DNA of 64,000 bases, taken from Ligustrum vulgare (taxonomy: Eukaryota > Streptophyta > Magnoliopsida > Lamiales > Oleaceae). The translations under genes and the position numbers were made by a program. The stretch is from contig OY743172.1 in NCBI GenBank assembly GCA_963555705.1, forward strand, positions 17,111,446 to 17,175,445, given 5' to 3'. Below the pieces are notes generated by a model. The model saw nothing but the letters and a program-made list of their open reading frames with translations, ran no database searches and was not told the origin of the DNA. The first letter of the stretch is position 1; each line of letters starts with the position of its first letter. Positions 8,680 to 20,559 of the stretch are shown here, piece after piece.

Positions 8680-9757
8680 CACATTTTTAACTTCACATTA
8701 TTGACTATTGCCAAGTACTGGGGATTAGGACTACAAATTTTGAAGCCAATTAGGAGTTTTTGCTTTAAACAATGCGAATATTGTTGTCTTTGAAAGTTTT
8801 AACCTACAAATTTGTATCTAAAAAGCCCCCAAAAGAGAGAAATGGAATCGAATTCTGTTTCCAATACAAATAAAACTGAAATTATTAGGGCGCCCAATAT
8901 TTTATTTAGAATATACTTTTTGCCAATATTTATGTTTAGTTATTTTATTTTATTTATTAAATTAAATTTATATAAAGGAAAGTGTTAGGTTCAATATACT
9001 GTATACACACAAAGTAGGATTGAATCAACTCACCCCGTCCCCGTCATAGACCATACAAGTCGGCTTGTGTAGGCAAAAACGTACGACTTTCAAGAACAAG
9101 AGACGCAATCAATACGGCACAATAAATAAATAAAACTTTTAATTTTATTTCTTGCTAATATTGTCTAGTCTTGGACTCTTGTACAATTTGCTTCACGAAC
9201 TTCCCAAAAAAATAAAAGAGTACTCGATTAGTACACATTACAAAAGATATAGATAATTTCAATCGTGTCAAAACTTCTTCATTTCCATGGTATCGTTTTC
9301 CAATGGGTCGCGTTCTAAACGCGCTCGTGAATAGGATAGACATACCTAAACATAGGACTGGTAATGGGCAACCTACCTTGCCCCAAACCCGAGACGCCCC
9401 ACCCCGCCTCACGACCTGCAAAGTAGTGTAGCGATCGACCCTCCGCCCCTATTATCACCCCTTTTAAGATTTTTTTATTTCCCTTATTTTATTTGTATTT
9501 TTTTATTATTGTACAATTAGTGGGTCTCAAGGTAGACTGCTGAAAATCACCCCCGAACTTGCCCCACGGACCTATTAGTCGGGTGGGTTGCTCTTAATGG
9601 GATGGGGCACCTACGAGTTTTGGGTCCGCCCGTTTTTTTTTTTTTTTTTGCCAACCCTACTCCGACACCCGTATTGGTGGAAATGTTTAAGACCTCTGTA
9701 AAATTCAGACTTGGAGGGCACTGTGTTTCTCCTAAGTAGCATAACTCGAGCCACGGA
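8680..9757. other. Intergenic between retrotransposon and RLCK 3' end
   Basis: AT-rich to 9300. At 9355-9430 and 9545-9665 there are C-rich segments (CCTTGCCCCAAACCC) and GGGTGGG-type segments around a T17 tract (about 9633-9650). These are simple pyrimidine/purine-rich repeats of a sort common in plant DNA. The minus-strand frame over 9547-9822 runs through the RLCK last exon in a wrong frame. Confidence 0.5.
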
Positions 9758-11827
9758 TCAGGCCATGCTCTTCTGCGCGAAACGCTCTTTGAAATACGTC
9801 TTCCATCTGGATAGCTCTCCACTTTTCCTGATCAAATCTAGTGCGCCACAGCTTCCACGTAAAAGCAGCAGAACCTACAATCACATGGATCAGTATTCAC
9901 TAGGATTTAAGGCTCGCAGTCTGATCGACGTCTATAAGAACAATTTTTGAATTAGATAATCTCGACCGCACATAAGCAATGCTATAACTGCAAATACCTG
10001 ACTCATCGTAGGACGATGAACGGAAGATTCTTTCACGCATAGAGAAGCAGCCACAACCATGAGATTCATTTGTTGTACGTTGTAGTCATCGTCCAGCGCA
10101 GGATCCACAAGCTCCCTGATTTTGTTCTGCTTTAGCAGAGGTTTTGCCTAGAACAAGTAAACAGGAAAATAAAATTTCAACCGGATATAGCAACTCAACT
10201 CAATTCAAATCGGGTTGAATGGAAGATCCATACCCACAGAACAAGGCTTTGTTGGGAGTAATCGAGCGCTCGACGCCCGGTGATAAGTTCCAACAGAAGC
10301 ACACCGAAGGCGAAAACATCTGTTTTTTCATCTACTATTCCATGCATCAAGAATTCAGGAGCTAGATAACTGCATAGAGGCGAGAAAATTATAAGTGGAA
10401 TCTTGTATAGACAGAGATGGAAAATAAAGAAATTTAGGTCCTACGAACCCGAAAGTGCCTTCAAATTCAGAAATTGTGAGGTGAGTCCATTGCTCCGGTA
10501 GCCATTTTGCAAACCCATAATCACAAATCTGCATTAATTATAAATAAATAAATAAAATTCTCAATTCCAACCATTCAATAACCTTAAACATGTAATTTCT
10601 TCAGGCTATTTTATTGATATCAAGAAGATTAAATAGATATGACTAAAGTTCAATCATCCAAATCTCAGGTGCATGTGATCACCAAATCACTAGTATCTCG
10701 ATTAAACGTAGTTTCAAACGGACTTGGATACGATACTTTTTTCCTACTTACAAGAAGAAAAATTACTTATTTTGAAATGGAAAAGTTGGGGTTACTGTCA
10801 AGTAACTAGGAACCTACTTATTTCCAACTCTTTGACCAACAAAAAAATTATCTGATACCTGAGGCTCGAAGTCCTTAGTGAGCAGTATATTTTCCGACTT
10901 AATATCTCTGTGAATGATTCTTCTTTGACCGCCCTCGTGGAGATAAAGCAAACCCTTAGCCGTTCCCAGTGCAACCTTGTACCTGATATCCCAGTTTAGC
11001 TTCTCTGTGGAACCTGTTCAATTTAAAGATGACGGGAAAAATTGAGAATAAGCATACATATAACACGTTCAACAAGTTACTGATCATTTGAAGAAAACAG
11101 GAACCAAGAAAAATGTACTAACTGTGAAGCTGAGAAGCCAAACTCCCAAGGGGAGACAATTCGAGGACAAGGTAAAGTCCTCCTTCAACCCCATATCCAA
11201 TCAATTTAGCCGTATTTGGATGGTTGATATGAGCCATTATACCAAGCTCGGATAAAAAGTCTCTGATTCTATCGTCCGGTTGTCCTTTCGTCAGCCGCTT
11301 AATCGCAACAAGCTGACCATCCCGCAAACGGCCTCTATAAACTTCGGCATAACCACCTTTCCCAATCAAACATTCTAAAAAATAGATATGTGAGATTAAT
11401 ATTTGTCATCATAACATAAGTTCTATTCCTTCAAAATGCAACTTTAAACAAAAATACGAGGACTTGATTTTCGAACAAATTCCTAACCTGGTGAAAAATC
11501 ATTGGTTGCAATTTGGAGTTTGCAGAAGCTAAAGTTCTTGCAATGAGGCTTGAAATAGTTCAAACTAGTATCCATAACAGGATTCCGTGCTGCACGGCCT
11601 TCGTCTCTCATGCTACTGCTAAATCTTTTCGATAGGTTGAGAGGGTGTAAGGTGGCTAATCGGCTTTTGGATTTAAATCTCAATAATCGAACAAATCCAG
11701 CCAATAGAGAAACGGGTTTTCGATCCGAAGTGCTTGTTTTGGGGGAATCTATGTCGGATTGTATACTCCTAAAGTATTCATCAAGAACCGTATCTGGGGA
11801 ATAAACATCCTCTGTCTCTTTCTTCAT
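9758..11827 (-). CDS. Receptor-like cytoplasmic kinase, RLCK group VI type, 409 aa
   Basis: Seven exons with GT-AG introns join in frame: complement of 11488-11827, 11123-11374, 10859-11013, 10449-10528, 10234-10369, 9998-10147, 9758-9874 (1230 nt). The N-terminus (1-105) is Ser/Arg-rich with no signal peptide or membrane span, so the protein is cytoplasmic. Kinase motifs: glycine loop [12 protein letters not shown] (117-128; the GGYAEVY form is typical of RLCK VI), catalytic Lys139 in [13 protein letters not shown] (HRD 232-234), activation segment FEGTFGYLAPE, and [20 protein letters not shown]. Some group VI members bind ROP GTPases; whether this one does is unknown. Oddity: the DFG motif is DYG (252-254), a conservative change that need not abolish activity. 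The short C-terminus ends FAQKSMA. All exons are intact, so it is probably functional. Confidence 0.93.
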
Positions 11828-11867
11828 GTTTCAAAATATCAACACTGCAGAATACAGCAAATTATAA

Positions 11868-11878
11868 CCTTTATATAG
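11868..11878 (-). promoter_or_regulatory. TATA box of the RLCK gene
   Basis: On the minus strand CTATATAAAGG lies about 41-51 nt before the ATG at 11827. A start site about 30 nt downstream would leave a leader of only 10-20 nt, unless an upstream promoter and a 5' UTR intron are used. Confidence 0.5.
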
Positions 11879-13653
11879 AGAGATGCAACATTGACAATCT
11901 GATTGAGAACAAATCTTTATTGTTTGCCAATCACAAATTGCGAATTTTATAACTACAAGTGTTTGCCAGTAATGAAAACAACAGTAATCAAAGACCAAAA
12001 ACAGATAAAAAAGTTCAGCAAAATAACCCAAAATTTCAAAGTTCAAAAACATAAACGAGGAATTTTCCGGCAACATGACTGTCAAAGAAATTAAAATCTT
12101 ATCATAGTCCAATACTAATGTACTAAAAATATATTCCACAAAGGAGTAACAGAATACAGAAACCTAAGACAATCAATCTCTTTCTTGAAAAGTTTTAACA
12201 TTAGTAAACATGAAAATTTGCTAGTACAAACTACAAAAGCAAAGAAAACAATAAAATATAACAAGAAATAACGGATAAATTAATTGCAAATTAATCCAAA
12301 ATTTGCAGAAATTCTATTCACTGACTATTATCTGAAAAAACGTCAAAAGATAAACGCAAGAACAGAGGAAAATCACAAGAACAGTAACATTTACGGATCA
12401 AGACAAACCAGTGATACTAAGATGGTGTCGGTTGTTGAAAAATTGTCCTATAGTGCAGTGAGAGAAAGTTGGATGGTTTGAAGGAAGCATATGTTGGGTT
12501 TTATGGAAGAAATTTATACTGTTTGTCGTTTGAGTTTGCGGAGTTTAGCGCTCTGAAAACATGGAACTTCAACGAGAAGCTGCTGAGGGAAAAGGATACT
12601 GAGAATATGTGTTGGACTTGAAATACAAAACAGTACTTGGAGACGGAGTCAACAACGGCAAGTAAGAGGCCACGTGCCTAATGCTCGATATATCAATGCC
12701 TTTTTATTTCGACATTTGTGTGGTCAAATTTCGTCCCCCACCTAGATTTTCAGAAATTTAGTACATGTGATATCAAAACAAAGAATTTATAAACAATAAT
12801 TTATACATGGTTTATAATGTTTATAAATTTATTGAAAATAAAATTTAATAAATTATGCCCATATTTGATAGAAATTAAAATAAAAATTTTAGTAAATTTT
12901 TATAAAAATTAATAAAACGTGTGATTAAAATATTGTGGGACCTATAAAATATGTAGTTAAAAATTAATTGTTGATTGCTCTGTTCAATAACATTATATCA
13001 ATTATAAATTGGTTTATTTATATTTTGAGGTAAAATGTGATTGAAAAGTGAAGAGAAAATTTGTGTGGTTAAAAAGTTGTTTGAGAAATTGTGATATTTA
13101 TAAATTGATTTATAAATTTTAATGATTGCATTAAAGAACATATGTTAATTAAATTTTTTTAGATTTACCAAACATAGACTATATACAATTTATGAAATAG
13201 ATAGAATTATGAGGTACGTAATAAGTATGCTTTCTGTCTGATAACACTGTAACAATTATAAATATATTTTCTGTTAATTTTTTTTTTCTTTCGTTTTAAT
13301 TTATTTACTCATGAAATTAAGGGTTTCCATTGTGCATCTCAAATATTAAGTACATGACAACACAGGCGATGAAAATTTCAATATATAATTATTATTTTTA
13401 GTTGGTATTTTTTAATAAAGAAATTCGAAATTCAGTTTCGATTAGGACTTTTAATTTTATGTCATCTAGATAGTTGTTGTTGTAAATTAGAATTAATCAT
13501 TAATTAGAGCTAGTCATTTATCAGAGTTAGTCGTTTATGTATAAATAAAGGTTATAGCCTTATGGCGACGTATGAATTACCGAGATTTTCTCCAATTTTC
13601 AATTCAATTAATTAGCCCATGTTTAATAAATCGTTTATAAACGATTATTTATA
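11879..13653. other. RLCK upstream region and AT-rich intergenic sequence
   Basis: No coding gene supported. A G-box core CACGTG lies at 12671-12676, about 850 bp from the RLCK start; G-boxes bind bZIP/bHLH factors, but a single 6-mer is weak evidence. 13006-13143 carries a copy of a dispersed AT-rich repeat (GAGGTAAAATGTG ... GGTTAAAAAGTTG ... TTTGAGAAATTGTG) also seen near 30820 and 59840-59990. Confidence 0.45.
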
Positions 13654-13662
13654 AATATTATT

Positions 13663-14817
13663 GAGTAATAGGCGTAAAACGTTCCTATCTTTAAAAACTC
13701 CTGTGCAATTCGTTCTATCTTCAATCATTTCACCCTTACCTTTTCATTTCTTTGTTGAAGACGTCCTTACCGTCCAAAAATTTGTTAGTTGACCAATTAA
13801 TCATCATTGGGCCATTTTAATGAAGGACAAAAAAGTCTTTTTACATTATTTAACTCAAATTATTATATAACAAAAAATGACAAACAAAATTAAAAAATTA
13901 TAACTATTCATCTTCCCCCATCTCCCCCTTACTCCCACACGACCACCATCACAATCTAACTCATTGCGATAATTTCGAAGACTAGCTAATAAGCTCCAAC
14001 GGTACTACCACCACAACCATAAATGATAGCGGTAGACGATGGGGGAGAAACCACTCGACAGACGAAGGCTAGTGCGCGTGCGGCTTGAAGGACCACCAGT
14101 CGAGCTGTTCGCAATGCCGCTAGCAATTGTTGAGCTCAAGCTTGCTGTTGTCGCCTCCCTTGTGCTCTTTTCTAAGCTTTGATTCATTTCAAGTTCAAGA
14201 TTATGATAAAAAAAAACTTGTAACTATTCATCTCCACCTCACTCCCACACAACCACTAACCCCAACCTAACCCATCGAACCAAAAATGAGAGGGAACAAC
14301 TTCAGTTGCAATTACTAAATCTCTTAAATTCATACCAGTTACCAAATGTTTTATAATTGTCAATTTTGTGTGCAATAGTTTGGTATTGAAAAACAATTTC
14401 AGTTGCATTCTGGTTCATTATCTTCTTAATTTTAAACACACGAAATTCCCTCATAATCATGGCCTCGACTATGTATTTTGAATTGAAAGAGGGGTATGTG
14501 GGATTGTACACAATTGTTAAAATTTGTTCAATCGAAACATTTTTGTTGTGCTAAACATTGAACAAAATTATCGTAAAGAGAATCCGATTGTGCAGAAGAA
14601 AATGAATTGAAGGAAGAAAGGTAATGTGAAAAAGACTTTTTTGGGCTTCTTAAAATAGTCAAAAGATGATTAATTGGTCAACTAATAAACTTTTGGACAA
14701 TATGGACGTTTTTCAGCAAAGAAATGTAAATGTGAATGTGAAATTGTCAAAAAATCAAAGGTAGGGACAAATTACACAAGAATGTCCAAAGGTAAAGACA
14801 TTTTGCGACAATTACCC
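13663..14817. mobile_element. Mutator-like element with long TIRs and a GC-rich insert
   Basis: The left end GAGTAATAGGCGTAAAACGT and the inverse of the right end GGGTAATTGTCGCAAAATGT start TIRs that stay alignable for about 200 bp (GGACAAAAAAGTCTTTTTAC near 13823 against its inverse near 14630). Flanking 9-mers AATATTATT (13654-13662) and AATACTGTT (14818-14826) match at 7 of 9, a decayed target duplication. No transposase is present. The interior 13980-14185 is clearly richer in G+C than its surroundings and is bracketed by a diverged direct repeat (CTCCCACAC-ACCA near 13931 and 14241). Confidence 0.75.
13980..14190. other. GC-rich island inside the MULE, possible captured fragment
   Basis: This roughly 200-bp block contrasts with about 30% GC surroundings. 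It has an open frame on the minus strand (MNQSLEKSTREATTASLSS..., 60 codons, ATG at 14187) with no recognised domain. Host-fragment capture (Pack-MULE) is a plausible explanation, but the source is unidentified. Confidence 0.4.
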
Positions 14818-14826
14818 AATACTGTT

Positions 14827-15543
14827 TATAAATAGCGATATGTAAACGTTTAGTCGGTCTTTTTTTTTTTTTAAAAAGTAAAAAATATTGGACGAGAATT
14901 TTTGACTAATCGAAATTGTTGATTCAAAAAAAAAAAACCACCGAGGTATTTGCCATGAAACCGTTTATAAACAAAATTTATAAACATTTTTTTAACCAAA
15001 CAGAGGATAAAACACCCATCAATGATTTATTGATCAAATCAAATATTCAATATTCTTGCAAAAAATAAATAATTATTTTTAAGAATCAATATATTTATTA
15101 CTTCCTTACAAGTTACACATCAATATATCTTCTACATGGTAACATAGATAAATACCATAATAAATTAATAATGTCAACTAGAATTAGATAAGATTAAAGA
15201 AATATCCATTTCGGGAATGTCCAGTCCCAAGGTCGCTAAATAGGTAAGTCGACAATCTCTATACTAATAAATAGAAAGGTGCAAAATCTTTATCTGACCT
15301 ATTTCTTTTTTTCTTTCATTCTTTCTTTTTTCCCCCAATATTTTTAAATTTATGTTAGAATATGTTTCATAATTAACAACTGACCAAACTGTATAATATA
15401 CTACGAGTAGTTTAAATAATAATTAAAGAAAAAATAAAATCTAAAATAGTATACGAGACAAGGTAAATATTTAAGAGAATACCAAAAATGTAATAAATAC
15501 TTTTTTTTGGCTGAGCGTAATAAATACTATATGTAGTACAAAA
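14827..15543. other. AT-rich intergenic with a possible Helitron 5' end
   Basis: No gene. At 15256 the sequence A|TCTCTATACTAATAAATAG resembles the 5' terminus of plant Helitrons (TC start, TATACTA motif). No 3' partner is clear, so it may be a truncated copy. Confidence 0.4.
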
Positions 15544-15878
15544 TTTTTATAATATATAAAAGTTTGGTAGTTCCTAAAAACAAGTTTTCACTCATTTCTG
15601 TTTCTATAAATAGTAAGTTCTCATAAAATTAAACAGTGTGAGTTCAAAGTGAATTAGTATGAATGTAAAATCTGGATAAATGTGAACGCATATATATATA
15701 TATATTAAATAATTGTTGATATTTTTTAATCAATTTTAATTTTATTATTAACACTAATACTGAATTATTTGTTGTTCTTAATATTATAAATTCTATGTGT
15801 AGCAATCAATATAAAAATTGTGTTTAATTATTAATGGTCAAATAAGTTATCTTTAATATAAAAATAATACTTTCTGAA

Positions 15879-15930
<52 letters not shown>

Positions 15931-17764
15931 TTGAAAAAATACGTTGCTTATAAATAATTTATAGAAAAAGTTATTAAACAAAGACTAATATTGAATAATT
16001 AATGCTTTGATTTCTTTTGAGATAATAATATCAATAGGATAATTAATATTTTTTAATCATTCTTAATTTTAATAAATTTTTAAAGATTATAGGATATAAG
16101 ATTTTTCGTATAATTTCGTGATCTCCAACTTTACTCGGTTGTCGTATTATGATAATTGCGAGATTATCATATTATTATTTTAACTATTTGACTTTGATTT
16201 TTTTAGAATTGTTTTTGTGGAAATTTGATTTTTTAGGATGTATAGTTAAAAAGTAGTATGAAAAATTGTAATTTTTTTTAAAGAATGTGTGATTGAGAAT
16301 GAATGTTTAGAAAAATTGATTCTTGAAAAATCAATTCCATGTGGTAAATTATAAAGTATTATGTCTTGTGGGTTAAACAATCGCGCCGCTTTTTATGAAT
16401 CGAGAAGCATAGATGATTTCTTAGTATTTAAAGTTAAATGTATCACGATATATATTCGTTAAAATTTATTCAAAACTAACATTTCATGTTGCTTAATTTG
16501 CTACATTCATTTAAATATATGATCACATATATTTAATTTGTAATGGTAAAGTAAATATGAAATGAAATATTTGTTTAATGAATTTAAATATCAAATATTG
16601 TAATAAAGTAGTTAATACCATTTCTAATAGTACTATTCGGATAATGATAAATTATTTGTGATAATTCAAAGATTATATTTTAAAAAGATTAATTATATCA
16701 ATAATTATTAAAATTGAATAGTTATGCAAATGGTCATTGAAGTATTATTTTTTTTAAGTAGTAAATTATTTAAATTCCTAATTATTACAATTGTGGCAAA
16801 ATAATAATTAAAAATAAATAAAAAAATTGGCCCTATTAAGTACACTTTATTCGAACTCTCATTTTTTTTTAAAAAAAAATCATTTTCAACTAACATTCTA
16901 TTAATAAAATAATCTACATATAAATTAAAAAAATTCATACTTTTTAATAGCTCATTGTACAAAAATTTACTGTTATTATTTCAAATAATGAGTCTCAAAC
17001 GGTGCTTAAGTATACATTATCATCAAAATCATTATTATTAAACTCATTTTTTAGATAATGATGGCTCAAATAAGGACTAAATATGTTAACGAGAGAAAAA
17101 CGTAATGCATAAAGGGGAGAGCACTTCCCAAAAACAGGTATTGACTCATTTTCCTGTCTAAAACACATTTCCTAAAATGGTAATTAGTAGTATTAATTCA
17201 CTATTTATTATTACTTTTGGACAAATTTCAGATTTAAAATAATCCAATTGAATGCAGATTTTTAAATAGTTGCATTTTCCAGGTCCCGAAATTTCTTTAT
17301 CCGTCTTCCTCTCTTGAAAATCAATTAAATCTTTTTTTTAAAATTAGTGAAAAAAAAAAACGCTGTCAATATTACATAAATATTTTTATTTAAAAATAGA
17401 AAATGAAAGAGGATGAAATAAGAACGTTCATAAATCTATTTTTCTTTTTCTTTTCGTTTTAATAAAATTCTGAGTTTATATCACAGATAAATCTATTTTT
17501 TCTACTTATTTTAGATTTTATTTAAATGTAATTTTTTTTTTCATTTTAAGTTTTAAATAATTTCAAATTATAATATTTAAAGAAATTTCTGGAACGATAA
17601 ACATAAAAACAGTAAAAAAATATTAAGGTTTTGTAATGTACTTTTGTAATTAAATATTTTCATTCATTTCTTATTTTTAATTAAATATTCATTTTATATA
17701 TTAAAATATAAATTTGATATATGTAAGTAATAAATGATCTTGCATCCAACGAGTATAACACTAG
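15544..17764 (+). mobile_element. Helitron copy A (non-coding)
   Basis: Aligns along its whole length with 49056-51504. The 5' end reads TTTTTATAATATATAAAAG against TCTTTATAATATATAAAAG in the other copy, so its TC start has mutated. The 3' end is ACACTAG|T with a decayed hairpin where copy B keeps CGTGTATCGCACG. Sequence before and after the aligned block is unrelated in the two copies, which sets the boundaries. No Rep/helicase ORF; non-autonomous. It contains a (TG)n tract missing from copy B. Confidence 0.75.
15890..15929 (+). repeat. (TG)n microsatellite
   Basis: About 17 TG units following (TA)n within Helitron copy A; copy B has only a short TATATATG here. Confidence 0.95.
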
Positions 17765-18253
17765 TTAAGAAAATAGGCAGGTTGGAGAGTCGAGTTGTAA
17801 TTATTAAGTGAGCTTTAATCATTATCATTAATATCATTATCATTTATTAAAAACAAGCTGATGCCGTAAGTAAATTTCTGTCCTTTTAAGAAATTTTAAT
17901 CACTAATTTATAATCATTTCAGAATAATGATTGCTTTTCACTAATTACAAATCCAAACGGTTACTTAAACCACCACTTTTTATATTTTTATTATTATTAT
18001 TATATTTACATACTTCTTGCACTGGACCTTTAAGAAATTAATTTTTTTTTTTTTTTATGATTTTTTAATTTTTATTATTGATGCTCCTTTTTTTTTTCCC
18101 CAAGTTCGAAGAGTATTGACATGGTACGTAAAATCTTCTTATTTACCTTACAAATGGTTCGACCAAATATTACATAAAATAATATATTGAAAGGACAAAA
18201 CAATAATTTACAAGGGTATCAAATTTGCAAAATGAGGCTTGTGTATTACAAGT
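17765..18253. other. Intergenic, no gene seen
   Basis: AT-rich with poly-T tracts (18040-18060); nothing further recognised. Confidence 0.6.
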
Positions 18254-18262
18254 TTCTTTAAA

Positions 18263-20085
18263 AGATAATAAGCACAAATGGTCCTCAATCTTTAAATTTC
18301 TTGCGAAAATGATCTCCAACGTTTAGATTTTTACATTTATACCTTCAGAATCACCAAACGTTGCGAAAATGGTCCCTACCGATAGATTCCGTTAACTTTT
18401 CCGTTAAAAACGTGTAAATAGCACAAATAATCTCTAACCTTTGAGTTTTTTTACGATAATAGTCCCTAACATATTAATGTCACGTTTGACATTTTTAGTT
18501 TGTAACCTCCAAACGTTTGGCATATTTAGTCCCTAACATATTAAACCCCTATTTGAAATCAATTATTTCAAATAATATAGTTGGGAATCGTAATTTTTTG
18601 AAGAATTTGTTGTTAAAAAAATTGAATTTATTTATAAATTATTTTATTGATAAAATGTGTGGTTAAAAACGAGTTTTAAAAAATAAAATTTATTCTGAAT
18701 TTATAAAATGCACAATAAAATACTTAACAAAAATTCACCGATTCAACCTATTGGAAAAAAAAAATAATGAATCTATGGAACATAAACAAACAAATACATT
18801 GGACATTATTTTAGAAATTGAATAAAAAATATGTTTTTATCAATTCTATTTTCAATTTTGAGAACTGATCAATATCGATTTTGGAATTTTCATTTTTTTT
18901 CATAACTCATTTTCTTCCATACGTTCTATTAATATTTTTTTTAATTTATGCATAAATTAAAAAAAAATTACGTTTTAAATAATGTGGTTTGTAATTGTAA
19001 TTTTTTAAAGAATTTGTGATTCAAAAGTAAAAGAAAAAATTTGAATTTATTTGTAAATTATTTTATTGATAGAATGTGTGTTGAAAACGAACTTTAAAAA
19101 TAAAGTATATTCTAGATTTTTAAAGTGCACAGTAAAATATTTAACAAAAATTCACAGCATTAACATTTCAACTTATTGATAAAAAATAAATAAATTTATG
19201 GAATATAAACAAACAAATACATTGGACATTATTTTAGGAATTGAATAATAAATATGTTTTTATCAAATCTACTTTCGATTTTGAGAATCGATCGATTTGA
19301 AAAGTAAGTTTAGAGAATTTTGGTTAAAACGTAATTTTTTTTAAAATTTATGCATAAATTAAAAAAAAAAATTAATAGAACGTGTAGAAGAAAATGAGTT
19401 TTGAAAAAAAAAAAAAAAGAAATTTCGAAAATCAATATCGATCAATTCTCAAAATCGAAAATAGAATTGATAAAAATATATTTTTAATTCAATTTCTAAA
19501 ATAATGTCCAATGTATTTGTTTGTTTATGTTCCATGGATTCATTATATTTTTCCAATAGGTTGAAGCGGTGAATTTTTATTAAATATTTTATTACGCATT
19601 TTAGAAATTCAGAATAAATTTTATTTTTTAAAACTCGTTTTTAACCACACATTCTATCAATAAAATAATTTACAAATAAATTCATTTTTTTTAAACAACA
19701 AATTCTTCAAAAAATTACAATTACAAACTATATTATTTGAAATAATTGGTTTCAAATAGGGGCTTAATATGTTAGGGACTAAATATGCCAAACGTATAGG
19801 GACTTAATATGTTAGGGACTAAATACGCCAAACGTTTGGAGGTTACAAATTAAAAATGTCAAACATGGCCTTAATATGTTAGAGACTATTATCATAAAAA
19901 ACTAAAAGGTTAGGGATAATTTGTGCTATTTACACGTTTTTAACGGAAAAAACTAACGGAATCTAACGGTAGGGACCATTTTCGCAACGTTTGGTGATTC
20001 TGAGGGTGTAAATGCAAAAATCGAAATGTTGGGGACCATTTTCGCAAGAAACCTAAAGGTTGGGGACCATTTATGCGTATTACCC
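18263..20085. mobile_element. Long-TIR Mutator-like element
   Basis: TTCTTTAAA is duplicated at 18254-18262 and 20086-20094 (9 bp, typical of Mutator). Ends are AGATAATAAGCACAAATGGTCC and the inverse of GGACCATTTATGCGTATTACCC. The arms are roughly 700 bp and run through repeated GGGACCATTTTCGCAA-type blocks (near 18360/20000). The middle holds a second, direct copy of part of the left arm (18560-18870 resembles 18980-19290), so the unit occurs three times, twice direct and once inverted (19440-19745). No transposase. Confidence 0.88.
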
Positions 20086-20094
20086 TTCTTTAAA

Positions 20095-20550
20095 ACAGAT
20101 TTGCCAATCACCACCAGTATTTGAGGTTTTGGTTGAGTGTTTGCCTTTCCAAATACAACGAAAAACTAGTAGAATTCGAGCACCTCAGGTTTCACACCAC
20201 AAGTATTTGAGGTTTTGGATGAATTTTTGTAAGACAGAAGACGAAAACTGTGTGCAAAATTTGTTCAATCCGATATTTATGTGTGTAGGTAACACCAGTA
20301 CACAAGTGCAAGATCAATTCAGTTCCTAATTTGCGCCCTTGCGTATGGGCCCCACCACCACGTGTGTGTTGGACACCCGTCACGGGTAGGAGAAAACTTC
20401 CGTTTCATCAAAATTGAAAACTTATCCGTATCCTATGATTATTTCCAAGTCTTGAAGAAATATGGGTGCGAATTTTCTTATGTTATTATACTTTTTTAGT
20501 TATTATGGCTTGTTTCATATCGATGAAGATCAAGATCCTCATAAATTAGT
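20095..20550. other. Spacer between two MULEs
   Basis: Contains a short direct repeat, CCACCAGTATTTGAGGTTTTGG (about 20110) and CCACAAGTATTTGAGGTTTTGG (about 20198). The two small ORFs covering it have no recognisable domain. Confidence 0.5.
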
Positions 20551-20559
20551 CTCAAAGGT

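Noticed and set aside
9547..9822. 91-codon minus-strand ORF
   Set aside because: Overlaps the true last exon of the RLCK in another frame and runs into low-complexity sequence.
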